Shown: positions 1 through 7,165, numbered from the stretch's first letter. The stretch is DNA of 8,180 nucleotides from Phycisphaerae bacterium (GCA_015486815.1 WFQY01000353.1:1-8180); one strand, 5' to 3'. Made by a program: numbers and translations. Notes: generated by a model from the sequence alone, not told the origin.

Positions 1-420
1 ACACTACCTGGCCGAATAAAGACGGTGAAAATAACAACAGACAAAAACAGCGGTTTTGTTTATTCTTTTCCTCCCCAGACTATTTTTCTAATTACAGTTT
101 ACGGAAGAAAAACGCTTAATAATGGATTTCCTTATAATAAATGTGATGTTCTTATTGATATTTCCAATCCGGTAGGAACAGTTACGGAACACTTTTTCGG
201 AAGTAACGGAGGAATGCTCAGCAGTAAAGTGGAGGTTCGCAGACTTGACAGACACCTTGCTCCCGGTATTATGGAAACTATCGACAAAAACAAAAAACTC
301 GTGGAAGAGATAAAAAAACACATACAAAAGGTCTATTGTAGAGAGCGGGAACGCAACACTGACTTTGATGCGACAGCATACAAATATATGTATAATATGC
401 TAAAAAACAATAAGAGATAG
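1..420 (+). CDS. C-terminal part of an unrecognised protein, cut by the window edge
   Basis: The frame is open from base 1 without a stop, so this is probably the end of a longer gene. A GTG at 25 could serve as a start and would give 131 residues, but no convincing ribosome binding site precedes it. I do not recognise the family. The first 70 or so residues look beta-rich, with alternating hydrophobic strands around FLITVYG and CDVLIDISNP. A charged, lysine- and glutamate-rich helical stretch follows (ETIDKNKKLVEEIKKHIQ), and the protein ends in a basic tail. No signal peptide or membrane segment is visible in the part present. It ends with TAG at 418-420, only 6 bp before the preferred pseudopilin start, so the two are likely co-transcribed. 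That it is a real gene rests on length, strand and tight spacing. No function is proposed. Confidence 0.6.
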   Translation, partial: TLPGRIKTVKITTDKNSGFVYSFPPQTIFLITVYGRKTLNNGFPYNKCDVLIDISNPVGTVTEHFFGSNGGMLSSKVEVRRLDRHLAPGIMETIDKNKKLVEEIKKHIQKVYCRERERNTDFDATAYKYMYNMLKNNKR

Positions 421-426
421 TTGATT

Positions 427-1173
427 ATGCTTATAGAAGGCATATGTAAGTTGAATATTATAAAAAAGCAAGAGTGTAATGATCCTCGTATTACGTACTC
501 AAACTGTTCACTATTCCACAGTTTTACTTTAATTGAGCTTTTGGTTGTTGTCGCGATAATAGCAGTTTTGGTTTCTATATTGCTACCGAGTTTGAATCTT
601 GCTCGTGAACTAAGTAGATCGTTGGTATGCCTATCACAATTGCGGACTATCGGACAGGGGGTTCTGATGTATGCTCAAGAAGAAAATGATATGCTTCCTT
701 ATAATAATACGATACACCCTCTCTCTGCGGGAACAGCTATGCCACAAGTTGATTATTCAATACCTAAAATGAATGTCGGTTCTGCATTGTTTCCGACATA
801 TATTGGTAATCGGCATGTATTCTACTGTCCGTCCTATTCCATCCGATTTCCTCCTTATCGTGAAATTGGCTATGTGCTGAACTGGCCCGATCCCCACAGC
901 CCGCCGAGATATTTCGGTTATGTAAACGTGCTGGGCTTCCACGCCAATCAACCGGGATGGAGGCCAGCGAGAAGACTTTCAGATGACGGAAATATTGTTA
1001 TATTTTCTGACGTCTATCGCGATGTAGGATGGATTATCGATAAAGGACATCCGATTCGAAACGGAGTTAACTCTGTATATTTAGGAGGATATGCCAAACA
1101 ACGTTCATTTGGTCAGCTCGGTCTTCGGCATATTTATAATAGTAGTACCTCATACGAAGAATATTATTGGTAA
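427..1173 (+). CDS. PVC-type pseudopilin: prepilin N-terminal cleavage/methylation domain with degenerate H-X9-DG-like C-terminus
   Basis: Counting from ATG 427, residues 33-55 carry the class III/type IV pilin signature FTLIELLVVVAIIAVLVSILL, with the conserved glutamate (E37) at mature position 5 and a single hydrophobic helix. The next helix has the Cys-Leu-Ser-Gln-Leu-Arg pattern and MYAQEENDMLP, as in the numerous type II secretion G-like pseudopilins of Phycisphaerae and Lentisphaerae. Such proteins sit in the inner membrane and assemble into pseudopili after prepilin peptidase cleavage; the individual role of each paralogue is mostly unknown. Two oddities stand out. The leader before FTLIEL is about 32 residues and ends in Ser rather than the usual Gly. 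The C-terminal module normally ending in Asp-Gly reads NSVYLGGYAK, with Gly-Gly in place of Asp-Gly. The start is uncertain: TTG 421, ATG 427 (AAGAGA 412-417 upstream) and TTG 451 (AGAAGG 435-440 upstream) are all possible. Confidence 0.88.
   Translation: MLIEGICKLNIIKKQECNDPRITYSNCSLFHSFTLIELLVVVAIIAVLVSILLPSLNLARELSRSLVCLSQLRTIGQGVLMYAQEENDMLPYNNTIHPLSAGTAMPQVDYSIPKMNVGSALFPTYIGNRHVFYCPSYSIRFPPYREIGYVLNWPDPHSPPRYFGYVNVLGFHANQPGWRPARRLSDDGNIVIFSDVYRDVGWIIDKGHPIRNGVNSVYLGGYAKQRSFGQLGLRHIYNSSTSYEEYYW
435..453 (+). promoter_or_regulatory. Candidate ribosome binding site with alternative TTG start for the pseudopilin
   Basis: AGAAGG at 435-440 lies 10 bases before an in-frame TTG at 451. Using this start would remove eight residues from the long leader and begin the protein MNIIKKQ, with the basic residues typical of a prepilin leader. 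This is a stronger Shine-Dalgarno match than the AAGAGA preceding ATG 427, but it needs a non-ATG start, so the choice stays open. Confidence 0.35.
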
Positions 1174-1194
1174 ACTGTTGCGTTTTAATGATAT

Positions 1195-1209
1195 GGAGCA
1201 ATGTCGATG
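1195..1209 (+). promoter_or_regulatory. Ribosome binding site deciding the start of the sialidase-like gene
   Basis: GGAG at 1195-1198 is followed after 8 bases by ATG 1207. The in-frame ATG at 1201 is only 2 bases from the motif, too close for normal initiation, so the shorter start is favoured. The difference is two residues. Confidence 0.55.
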
Positions 1210-2280
1210 TCCTGCAAATCCCCTGATGTGGAAATTCATTATCGTGAAAGTTATGCTGCCTGGCCTGATGTAATTCATCTGCAAAACGGTGATATCATCG
1301 TCTTCTTTCGTGAAGACAGTATTCATATGATTTCACCTACCGGAAAGATCATTTGCAGACGATCGCAGGATAAAGGAAGAACGTGGTCGCAGCCTATGGT
1401 TATATGCGATCATCCGGGAACGGACGATCGCGATCCGATTGCATATCAAACAAAAGACGGTACCATCTGGGTCGGTGTACAGGGTCAGCGGGAAAAGGAT
1501 TATGATACATATCTTGTTCGCTCGTATGATAATGGTATCAGCTGGAAGAAGCCCATAAAGATAAGTCATTGCACCGATGATTACTTTGTAATGTATCCCC
1601 GTTTGGAATTGTCGAACGGAGAATTTCTCTGGGCAGGATGCTCAACGCTGATGAAGACCGCCCCGGACGGCTCTCAGCGGTGGGTAGTCGGAACGGATGA
1701 GAATCCGCGAGCAACATTTATCCTGAAAAATCCTGATAACAGGGAAGGTAAGTTCGAATGGGAATATCGAGTACATCCGGAATTAGGGCTTTGCGATGAA
1801 TGGGATATTCTGGAACTCGAAGCGGGGCATCTGATAACAATTTTGCGTCAGCAAAAAGAGCATGGCGATGTTTTTTACCAATCGGAATCATTCGATTATG
1901 GCAGGACGTGGAGCAAAGCAAATCCGACAACCATAAAGTACAGTCCGGTACCAAGCAGACCAGCGTTTTACAAACCGGATTCCGGTACTATAATTGTCGC
2001 CTATGCGGAAAGAGCAAACCATAGAATTACAGCAATACCGAGTTTTGATGGCGGTAAAACCTGGCGAGACGATAGAATTGTAACAATATGCGATGATCCT
2101 TCGTATTGCGGAAACTCAGGCGTGGATGTCAGAGACGGATGTGATTTCAGTTATCCCGCTGTCGCGGACGCAGGTGATAATCTGCTCTTTGTCTATTATG
2201 CTTATCCTAATGGAATATACGATAACCATCGAAGAGGTATCTATGGAACATTCATCTCAAAGAAAATGTTTGGAAAATGA
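1207..2280 (+). CDS. Sialidase-superfamily (BNR/Asp-box) protein, probably intracellular
   Basis: Four Asp-box repeats (S-x-D-x-G-x-T/S-W) are visible: SQDKGRTW, SYDNGISW, SFDYGRTW and SFDGGKTW, near residues 53, 106, 228 and 279 counting from ATG 1207. With about 357 residues this fits a single six-bladed sialidase propeller (BNR_2 type). The stretch from CDEWDILELEAG through ITILRQQ to YQSESFDYGRTW matches the usual order of a glutamate, an arginine and an Asp-box; a Tyr-rich C-terminal segment (SYPA, FVYYAYP) also fits. The classical RIP motif is absent, although VFFRED holds an arginine in a comparable place. Sialidase activity is therefore not assured and other glycosidase or lectin-like roles are possible. 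No signal peptide is seen. I prefer ATG 1207 to ATG 1201 because GGAG at 1195-1198 is 8 bases before 1207 and only 2 before 1201. The gene ends in a 4-bp overlap with the next. Confidence 0.85.
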   Translation: MSCKSPDVEIHYRESYAAWPDVIHLQNGDIIVFFREDSIHMISPTGKIICRRSQDKGRTWSQPMVICDHPGTDDRDPIAYQTKDGTIWVGVQGQREKDYDTYLVRSYDNGISWKKPIKISHCTDDYFVMYPRLELSNGEFLWAGCSTLMKTAPDGSQRWVVGTDENPRATFILKNPDNREGKFEWEYRVHPELGLCDEWDILELEAGHLITILRQQKEHGDVFYQSESFDYGRTWSKANPTTIKYSPVPSRPAFYKPDSGTIIVAYAERANHRITAIPSFDGGKTWRDDRIVTICDDPSYCGNSGVDVRDGCDFSYPAVADAGDNLLFVYYAYPNGIYDNHRRGIYGTFISKKMFGK

Positions 2281-3503
2281 AAGTACAGCAGAACGAAAAG
2301 CCAAAAGATCAAGAATGGGTATATTATCCGGAGTTCGAAAAGAAACTTTACGATAAATCTGCAAAATTCCCGCAGGCAAAGCCAATAACCTTCGGGCCAA
2401 AGTTTCACTGGTTCAGCTATTATGATAAATTTCAAACCGACCCTGCTGATAAATTCGCTTTGGGAATGGAAGTTGATTTCGATGATCGTTCACCAACGGA
2501 AAATGATGTGATTAAAATTGGCATGGTCGATCTTGGAGATAACAACAAATGGATTGAATTGGGGCAGACGCGAAGCTGGTGCTGGCAGCAGGGATGTATG
2601 CTGCAATGGCGACCCGGAAGCAGTAACGAGATTATGTGGAATGACAGGATAAATGACAAATTCGTTTGCCATATCCTCGATGTGTTTACTCGCGAGAAGA
2701 AAACTGTGGAACATCCGATTTACCACGTCCATCCCGACGGAAAATCGGCATTGTCGCTTGATTTTTCCCGGCTGCAGATACTCCGTCCGGGTTACGGGTA
2801 CCCCGGGGTGAGATGCAGAAATGCTGACCAACTCAGGCCGAAGGATACGGGAATTTCGCTTATCGACATAGAGAGAGGCAGAGAAAAACTACTCTTCTCC
2901 GTTGCGGATATTGCGAATATTGATTATCCCGATTGTGTGTCCGACGATGATATTCATTATTTCAACGCACCTGCGTGGAATCCTTCCGGCAGCAGATTTC
3001 TTTTCCTTCATCGCTGGCGGTCAAAGAGTGGGAGGTTTCCGGATTTCAGGACGCGAATGTTCACGGCTGCAACTGATGGTAGCGATTTAAGACTTGTTAC
3101 AGATAAACCGTATATTTCTCATTTTACCTGGCGGGACGATAATCATATTGCAATGTGGCGTGAAGACGGATACCAACTTTACAAAGACGATGGTGCCGGA
3201 CGGGAAGAAAAAATTTTGGATGCGACGAATGGACATTTGAGTTTTATTGGCAATTCCGATTGGATGATAGCTGATACTTATGTTGACAAGAACAATTTTC
3301 AAAATCTTTATTTGTGTAATCTGAAAACGCAAAGCGTCATTCCGCTTGGACACTTTAAGACATACGGATTTCTAACGGGCGAGTTGCGATGCGATTTGCA
3401 TCCGAGACTCACTCGCGACCATAAAAAAATCATTATCGATTCGACACATAACAATGACGGCAGGCAGATGTATATCATAGATATTTCGGACATCATCGAT
3501 TAG
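2277..3503 (+). CDS. Beta-propeller protein resembling PL22 oligogalacturonate lyase / TolB-like repeats
   Basis: This 408-residue protein has the look of an oligogalacturonate-lyase-like seven-bladed propeller. It has an N-terminal HWFSYYDKFQTDP segment (residues 44-56), then TRSWCWQQGCMLQW (98-111), HVHPDGKSALSLDFSRL (150-166), PAWNPSGSRFLFLHRW (232-247) and HFTWRDDNHIAMW (282-294). The C-terminal segment has LHPRLTRDHKKIIIDSTHN, then GRQMYIIDIS (residues 374-404). Several blades show the Asp/Ser-x-Gly strand pattern of WD40-like PD40 repeats. PL22 enzymes cleave unsaturated digalacturonate by beta-elimination using metal-bound histidines, and H282 and H375 are candidate ligands here by position. 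Many PVC and Bacteroidetes relatives of this kind have no tested activity, so pectin as substrate is only a guess. No signal peptide is seen. The start ATG overlaps the previous stop (ATGA), and no strong ribosome binding site is visible, which fits translational coupling. Confidence 0.75.
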   Translation: MKVQQNEKPKDQEWVYYPEFEKKLYDKSAKFPQAKPITFGPKFHWFSYYDKFQTDPADKFALGMEVDFDDRSPTENDVIKIGMVDLGDNNKWIELGQTRSWCWQQGCMLQWRPGSSNEIMWNDRINDKFVCHILDVFTREKKTVEHPIYHVHPDGKSALSLDFSRLQILRPGYGYPGVRCRNADQLRPKDTGISLIDIERGREKLLFSVADIANIDYPDCVSDDDIHYFNAPAWNPSGSRFLFLHRWRSKSGRFPDFRTRMFTAATDGSDLRLVTDKPYISHFTWRDDNHIAMWREDGYQLYKDDGAGREEKILDATNGHLSFIGNSDWMIADTYVDKNNFQNLYLCNLKTQSVIPLGHFKTYGFLTGELRCDLHPRLTRDHKKIIIDSTHNNDGRQMYIIDISDIID

Positions 3504-3518
3504 AAAACGAGTTCAAAT

Positions 3519-4346
3519 ATGAAACAAAAAGAGATAAAATGTGCTTGTGCACAGATGGATATTATTCCGGGCAAAGTTGAGGAAAATTTCAGTAAGATTA
3601 TCAATTTTCTCGAACAGGCATCATCTCAATCGGTGGACATTATCGTTTTTCCCGAATGCGTGCTTTGTGATTATTACGTAGATAATTTTCAACCGTTCGC
3701 CAAGCCAATTCCCGGAGAACATTCGGACAGGATTTGTGAATTAGCAAGACGATATAGCCTTGCAGTTGTTATAGGATTGATTGAGTCCGCTCCCCAAGGC
3801 CTTTATAACACAGCTATTCTGATTGATTCTGATGGCAAGATATTAGCTAAATATCGCAAAACCCATCTTTCGGTAAGTACACGCGACGATACGATTGCAC
3901 GCGAGACGGATGTATTTCTTGCAGGTGATGTTCTGCCTGTGTTTGATACCGCTTTTGCTCGTGTGGGTATTATGATTTGTAAAGATGGAATGATTGCGGA
4001 AGTACCTCGAACGTTGGCAGTGAAAGGCGCTGAAATTATCTTCTGGCCGACAAATTGCGGATGGATTGATTCGTTGGAAGCGCGGTATTATGCACATTCA
4101 AACAGGTTGATTTTGGTCGCTGCCAACAGAGCCAATGGTTTTGCTAAGGGCGGGGGAAGCATTATACTCGATTGGCGAGGCGGTATTGTTACACAGGCGG
4201 AGAATAAAGAAGAACTTATTGTCGGGAAAATCGATACAACGGATATGGCGCAAGATAGAAAATATCACTGGCAGTATGATAGAAAACCTCGCCCGGAGTT
4301 ATATACAGCATTAACGCAAATTCGGAAAGGAAGCAACAATTTATGA
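3519..4346 (+). CDS. Carbon-nitrogen hydrolase (nitrilase superfamily amidohydrolase)
   Basis: The catalytic Glu-Lys-Cys triad is readable in order: E46 in IVFPECVL, K114 in KYRKTHL, and C154 in GIMICKDGM. The family's second conserved glutamate is probably E129 in the segment before VFLAGD. After the cysteine, EVPRTLAVKGAEIIFWPTN matches the usual helix-strand pattern, and VAANRANG precedes the conserved GGGSIILDWRG turn. At 275 residues the length is typical of a single CN_hydrolase domain. Members hydrolyse non-peptide C-N bonds in amides, carbamoyl groups or nitriles in the cytoplasm; an amidase or N-carbamoyl amidase is more likely than a true nitrilase, but the substrate cannot be read. 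The usual Tyr after the catalytic Cys is Lys here. The gene starts 15 bp after its neighbour with a poor ribosome binding site (ACGAG) and overlaps the next gene by ATGA. Its presence among sugar enzymes suggests an amide-bearing saccharide or its breakdown product. Confidence 0.9.
   Translation: MKQKEIKCACAQMDIIPGKVEENFSKIINFLEQASSQSVDIIVFPECVLCDYYVDNFQPFAKPIPGEHSDRICELARRYSLAVVIGLIESAPQGLYNTAILIDSDGKILAKYRKTHLSVSTRDDTIARETDVFLAGDVLPVFDTAFARVGIMICKDGMIAEVPRTLAVKGAEIIFWPTNCGWIDSLEARYYAHSNRLILVAANRANGFAKGGGSIILDWRGGIVTQAENKEELIVGKIDTTDMAQDRKYHWQYDRKPRPELYTALTQIRKGSNNL
4326..4345 (+). promoter_or_regulatory. Strong ribosome binding site inside the nitrilase gene end, for the 858-residue protein
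   Basis: AAAGGAAG lies 9 bases before the ATG at 4343, which itself overlaps the upstream TGA. This is the clearest Shine-Dalgarno in the run, so the last gene can be loaded independently as well as by reinitiation. Confidence 0.6.
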
Positions 4347-6919
4347 ACAGAACAAAGCCATTCGGAATACCTGAGCATCGCGGCGTCCCGCTGATTGCTA
4401 TTTGGGGACCACATACCGGTTTGAGTTATCAGCGCCCCGGCTGGAAGCAGGTTTCTCTCGATCAGCTTAAATATGATGCGGTCGATTGGTTTGTTAAATG
4501 GGGTGCGAACATTGTTGAACTTTATCCGTCGAATAAGGAAGCACATTTCGATGATTATACGTGTAAGGAAAACGCGGATGTACCCCTTTACTGCTTTCGC
4601 GAACATCCCGATGCGGATCAGGAGCATCGCTGGACGCTCGATGAATTTATCGAATTCAATCGTCATGCCCATCAGAAAGATTTTCTCGTCTGTTGGATGA
4701 TTCATACATGGTGGCCCGCACCTTATGAATTTCGTGCCCGTGTGTTGTGGAAACTGCTGCGGGCATTAGGGCAGGATGTAGGCGATATATTAGCTGACGG
4801 ATTTGACCATCACATTGATGGCTATGCAGCAGAGGGCGATTTTATTGTTCCACAGGAAGCGAATGATTTACTCTGGCGTTATCATCCGGGAATATATATT
4901 CGCGAGTCAGCGTGGGGAATAAATCAAACCACAGGAAATTTCATCCAACCAAGGGGATTTCATCTGACCGACGGTCGAACTCTGATGTATGAACGCGAAG
5001 AGTATATGGGTCTGCCTGCTGAATGCTGGCGTGGCTGGGAAAAAATCTGGCGTGGTGAGGAAATAAAAATTAAGAGCGGAAAACTCTACGTCAGCTTACA
5101 GGCAGAAGGACGCGATATGAAGTGTGCAGACGAACGTTGGGCTGTTTATGGCGGGATGGGTACGGTCGATATGTTGCTCGAAGAGGTAAATAATTATGCG
5201 CGTGCCAAAGGCAGGGGTTGGACTACCGCGGGAACGACCGGAATCCGTGTAATCAATGAGCCATTGCTCTCACCTAAGATGAAACGTTATATGGGTGGAA
5301 TCTGTCAGGATCCTATTCGATGTGCGATATGTGCGCCGATAGAAGCAACTGCTAAAGACGGAAGATATCCACGGACGAATTATTCGAAAGGTACATGGTT
5401 TATCCAGAATAATTTTTACCGAACATATATTAACCCCGACGGTAAAGTTGACATCCATTACGACGAGCATGCCGAAGCCAATTTTACAAACTTTATATGG
5501 AAGACAAGCAAACCGTTGACAGAGGATTTCATTACAAGCAATTTCGATAAAAATCAGGAATTGACCTTTCACGAATGTGAAGCTCGCGAAGAGGCAGGTG
5601 CATTTGCGTTGCTTCGGCAGCGATGTACTTTCAGGACGGATAAAGTTTCAATGGATGAATTACGCGATTACCAAACGCAGGCAGACAATCCCTGGCTGGA
5701 GATTAGAATACAAAGGGTCTTCCTCGGCGATGATGCGAAACATTCTGCAGTAAACACCTTTAACTTCACAGGCTATAATTTATCGCAAAAATTGACGATG
5801 GATAAAGCGATTATACTGACATCGTCGAAAAATAAACCCAAACTTGCGTTGTTCATTCCTCGTAATGAGCAGATACAAAAGCTCGAATGGAGCAAAACAG
5901 GTAAGCTGAAAATCATCAGCACAAAAGATAAATCTCACGATTTTAAAATCGCTATTATGATAAATGTTCCCGATGGTATGAACGAAGATAAGCTGACACA
6001 GCAGGCAGCATTTTTAACTGACGAATTGTGCTTCGATATGGACAACGGACTTGCCGGTGAGATTACCGTAAAGTCAAATATTGACACTGAAATCGTTCGT
6101 TCGATTCGTATTTTGAATCCAGCTAAGGGGGCATATATGGTATGCGAAAATGGCTGGTGGCAGATGCGAGGAGCTCAGCCGTCTTGGAATCAACGTGGAA
6201 CGGATCTGCTCAAGGTCGTTTTATCGCCGAGAGGTTCTGTGCGTATTCGTCCGTATAATTTTATCGATGGAATAGTCAAAAGCGGATGGGGCTGCCAATA
6301 TACACAACTGATTAGCGATATCGATGCACAAGACAAATCAGCAAATTTTACCGTTCGTGTGCTTGATATAAATCCGAAGATTTGGGCACCTCGGCTGCAT
6401 TTTTCGCGACGAATTGCATCTGCCAAAATTAACGGTAAAGCATGGCATTATTTCGATAAGACATTTTTGTTTCTACCGAATCATCGTGGAGATTATAAAA
6501 TCGAGGTCAAATTCGGCAGGCCGAAAACACCTCACATAGTTTGCACGTTTGCCTGCGTTGAAGAAACTATCTGGCGTGATAATACACTCACTGTTAAGAC
6601 GTCTTTGCCCGAATGGACAGATGAGCTGTTAGAAGGTGAACATTACTATCTCGCTGTTGATAATGCAGGTTATAAACTTATTGATTTGGAAGGAGCTAAA
6701 GTCGTGCGCACTGTACCTGATTTTCAGGCCATAAGACCGCAGCCCTTGACAGGGGCAAATGGCATTGCAACACTTGTTCCCCGCGAATATAACCATCCAC
6801 CGATATCAGGCTATAAGAACATAAAAGGCCAGACACTTATCTGTCAACCACCTGCAAAACTCAAACTCAAGTTTCAATTTGCCCCTAATTTTCTTGCAAT
6901 ATTGGCTTGTAGGGTGTAA
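4343..6919 (+). CDS. Large unassigned protein, glycoside-hydrolase-like (probable TIM-barrel plus beta-sandwich)
   Basis: I do not recognise a named family for this 858-residue protein. The first 320 or so residues read like an alpha/beta barrel of a glycoside hydrolase: strand-helix units such as DAVDWFVKWGANIVELYPSN (47-64), then WTLDEFIEFNRHAHQ running into FLVCWMIHTWWPAP (97-127). An acid-rich loop DGFDHHIDGYAAEGDF (152-167), YIRESAWGINQ (185-195) and VINEPLLSP (303-311) follow. These loops hold aspartates, glutamates and aromatic residues expected of a sugar-binding cleft, but which are catalytic cannot be told. From about residue 345 the protein becomes beta-rich with aromatic strands, suggesting one or more C-terminal beta-sandwich domains. 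No signal peptide or membrane segment is seen. The start ATG overlaps the nitrilase stop, with AAAGGAAG at 4326-4333 giving a good ribosome binding site. It is the last gene of the run. Confidence 0.8.
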   Translation: MNRTKPFGIPEHRGVPLIAIWGPHTGLSYQRPGWKQVSLDQLKYDAVDWFVKWGANIVELYPSNKEAHFDDYTCKENADVPLYCFREHPDADQEHRWTLDEFIEFNRHAHQKDFLVCWMIHTWWPAPYEFRARVLWKLLRALGQDVGDILADGFDHHIDGYAAEGDFIVPQEANDLLWRYHPGIYIRESAWGINQTTGNFIQPRGFHLTDGRTLMYEREEYMGLPAECWRGWEKIWRGEEIKIKSGKLYVSLQAEGRDMKCADERWAVYGGMGTVDMLLEEVNNYARAKGRGWTTAGTTGIRVINEPLLSPKMKRYMGGICQDPIRCAICAPIEATAKDGRYPRTNYSKGTWFIQNNFYRTYINPDGKVDIHYDEHAEANFTNFIWKTSKPLTEDFITSNFDKNQELTFHECEAREEAGAFALLRQRCTFRTDKVSMDELRDYQTQADNPWLEIRIQRVFLGDDAKHSAVNTFNFTGYNLSQKLTMDKAIILTSSKNKPKLALFIPRNEQIQKLEWSKTGKLKIISTKDKSHDFKIAIMINVPDGMNEDKLTQQAAFLTDELCFDMDNGLAGEITVKSNIDTEIVRSIRILNPAKGAYMVCENGWWQMRGAQPSWNQRGTDLLKVVLSPRGSVRIRPYNFIDGIVKSGWGCQYTQLISDIDAQDKSANFTVRVLDINPKIWAPRLHFSRRIASAKINGKAWHYFDKTFLFLPNHRGDYKIEVKFGRPKTPHIVCTFACVEETIWRDNTLTVKTSLPEWTDELLEGEHYYLAVDNAGYKLIDLEGAKVVRTVPDFQAIRPQPLTGANGIATLVPREYNHPPISGYKNIKGQTLICQPPAKLKLKFQFAPNFLAILACRV

Positions 6920-7092
6920 AGTTAAGGGAAATTTGTCAGAACACGTTTTTCGCTTTTTGAAGTTTAATTGTGCTATGAAATATGTCCTTGACAATAACGT
7001 ATTATATTTATATAGTATGCAAGCTAATTTCGGTGTAGCCTGAAAAATACGCCAGGAAGCAAAACATCGAAAGTTATTGTTTTGAATAGTAC
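6920..7092. other. Intergenic region between the sugar operon and the tRNA gene
   Basis: Apart from the tRNA promoter, little is seen. The bases just after the upstream stop contain T-rich runs (GTTTTTCGCTTTTTG near 6945-6959) but no GC-rich hairpin before them, so no intrinsic terminator can be called. Between the promoter and the tRNA, GGTGTA 7032-7037 can pair with TACGCC 7048-7053 around a 10-base loop, using one G-U pair. This is a weak leader hairpin of no known meaning. Confidence 0.5.
6988..7016 (+). promoter_or_regulatory. Sigma70-type promoter for tRNA-Lys
   Basis: A perfect TTGACA at 6988-6993 is separated by exactly 17 bases from TATAGT at 7011-7016, one mismatch from TATAAT. The spacer and flanks are AT-rich. 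Transcription would start near 7023 and give a leader of about 70 bases before the mature tRNA. It is the best housekeeping-type promoter I see in the window, as expected for a tRNA gene. Confidence 0.85.
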
Positions 7093-7165
7093 GGGGGTGT
7101 AGCTCAGTCGGTAGAGCAACGGCCTTTTAAGCCGTAGGTCCTGGGTTCGAGTCCCAGCGCCCTCA
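7093..7165 (+). tRNA. tRNA-Lys (anticodon UUU)
   Basis: A full cloverleaf can be folded by hand. The acceptor arms GGGGGTG and CGCCCTC pair with two G-U pairs. The D stem is GCTC/GAGC, and the anticodon stem ACGGC/GCCGT closes the loop CTTTTAA with anticodon TTT at 7126-7128. The variable loop is AGGTC, and the T stem CTGGG/CCCAG closes loop TTCGAGT. U8 and A9 are at 7100-7101, and the discriminator is A7165. The 3' CCA is not encoded (next bases are TTATA), so it must be added by nucleotidyltransferase. The length is 73 bases. The UUU anticodon reads both AAA and AAG lysine codons. Confidence 0.97.

Noticed and set aside
421..426. TTG 421 as pseudopilin start
   Set aside because: It directly abuts the upstream stop and is a rare start; ATG 427 or TTG 451 has better spacing to a purine-rich ribosome binding site.
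1091..1273. Plus-strand 60-codon frame bridging the pseudopilin and sialidase-like genes, as a possible frameshifted pseudopilin end
   Set aside because: It does not supply the missing Asp-Gly motif and shows no family pattern, so a frameshift is not supported.
4265..4705. 146-codon minus-strand open frame
   Set aside because: It lies antisense across the nitrilase/large-protein junction, where both plus-strand genes show clear coding character; no recognisable domain or ribosome binding site supports it.
6935..6965. T-rich stretch after the large gene as an intrinsic terminator
   Set aside because: No GC-rich stem precedes the T runs; the only pairings are short and AT-rich.
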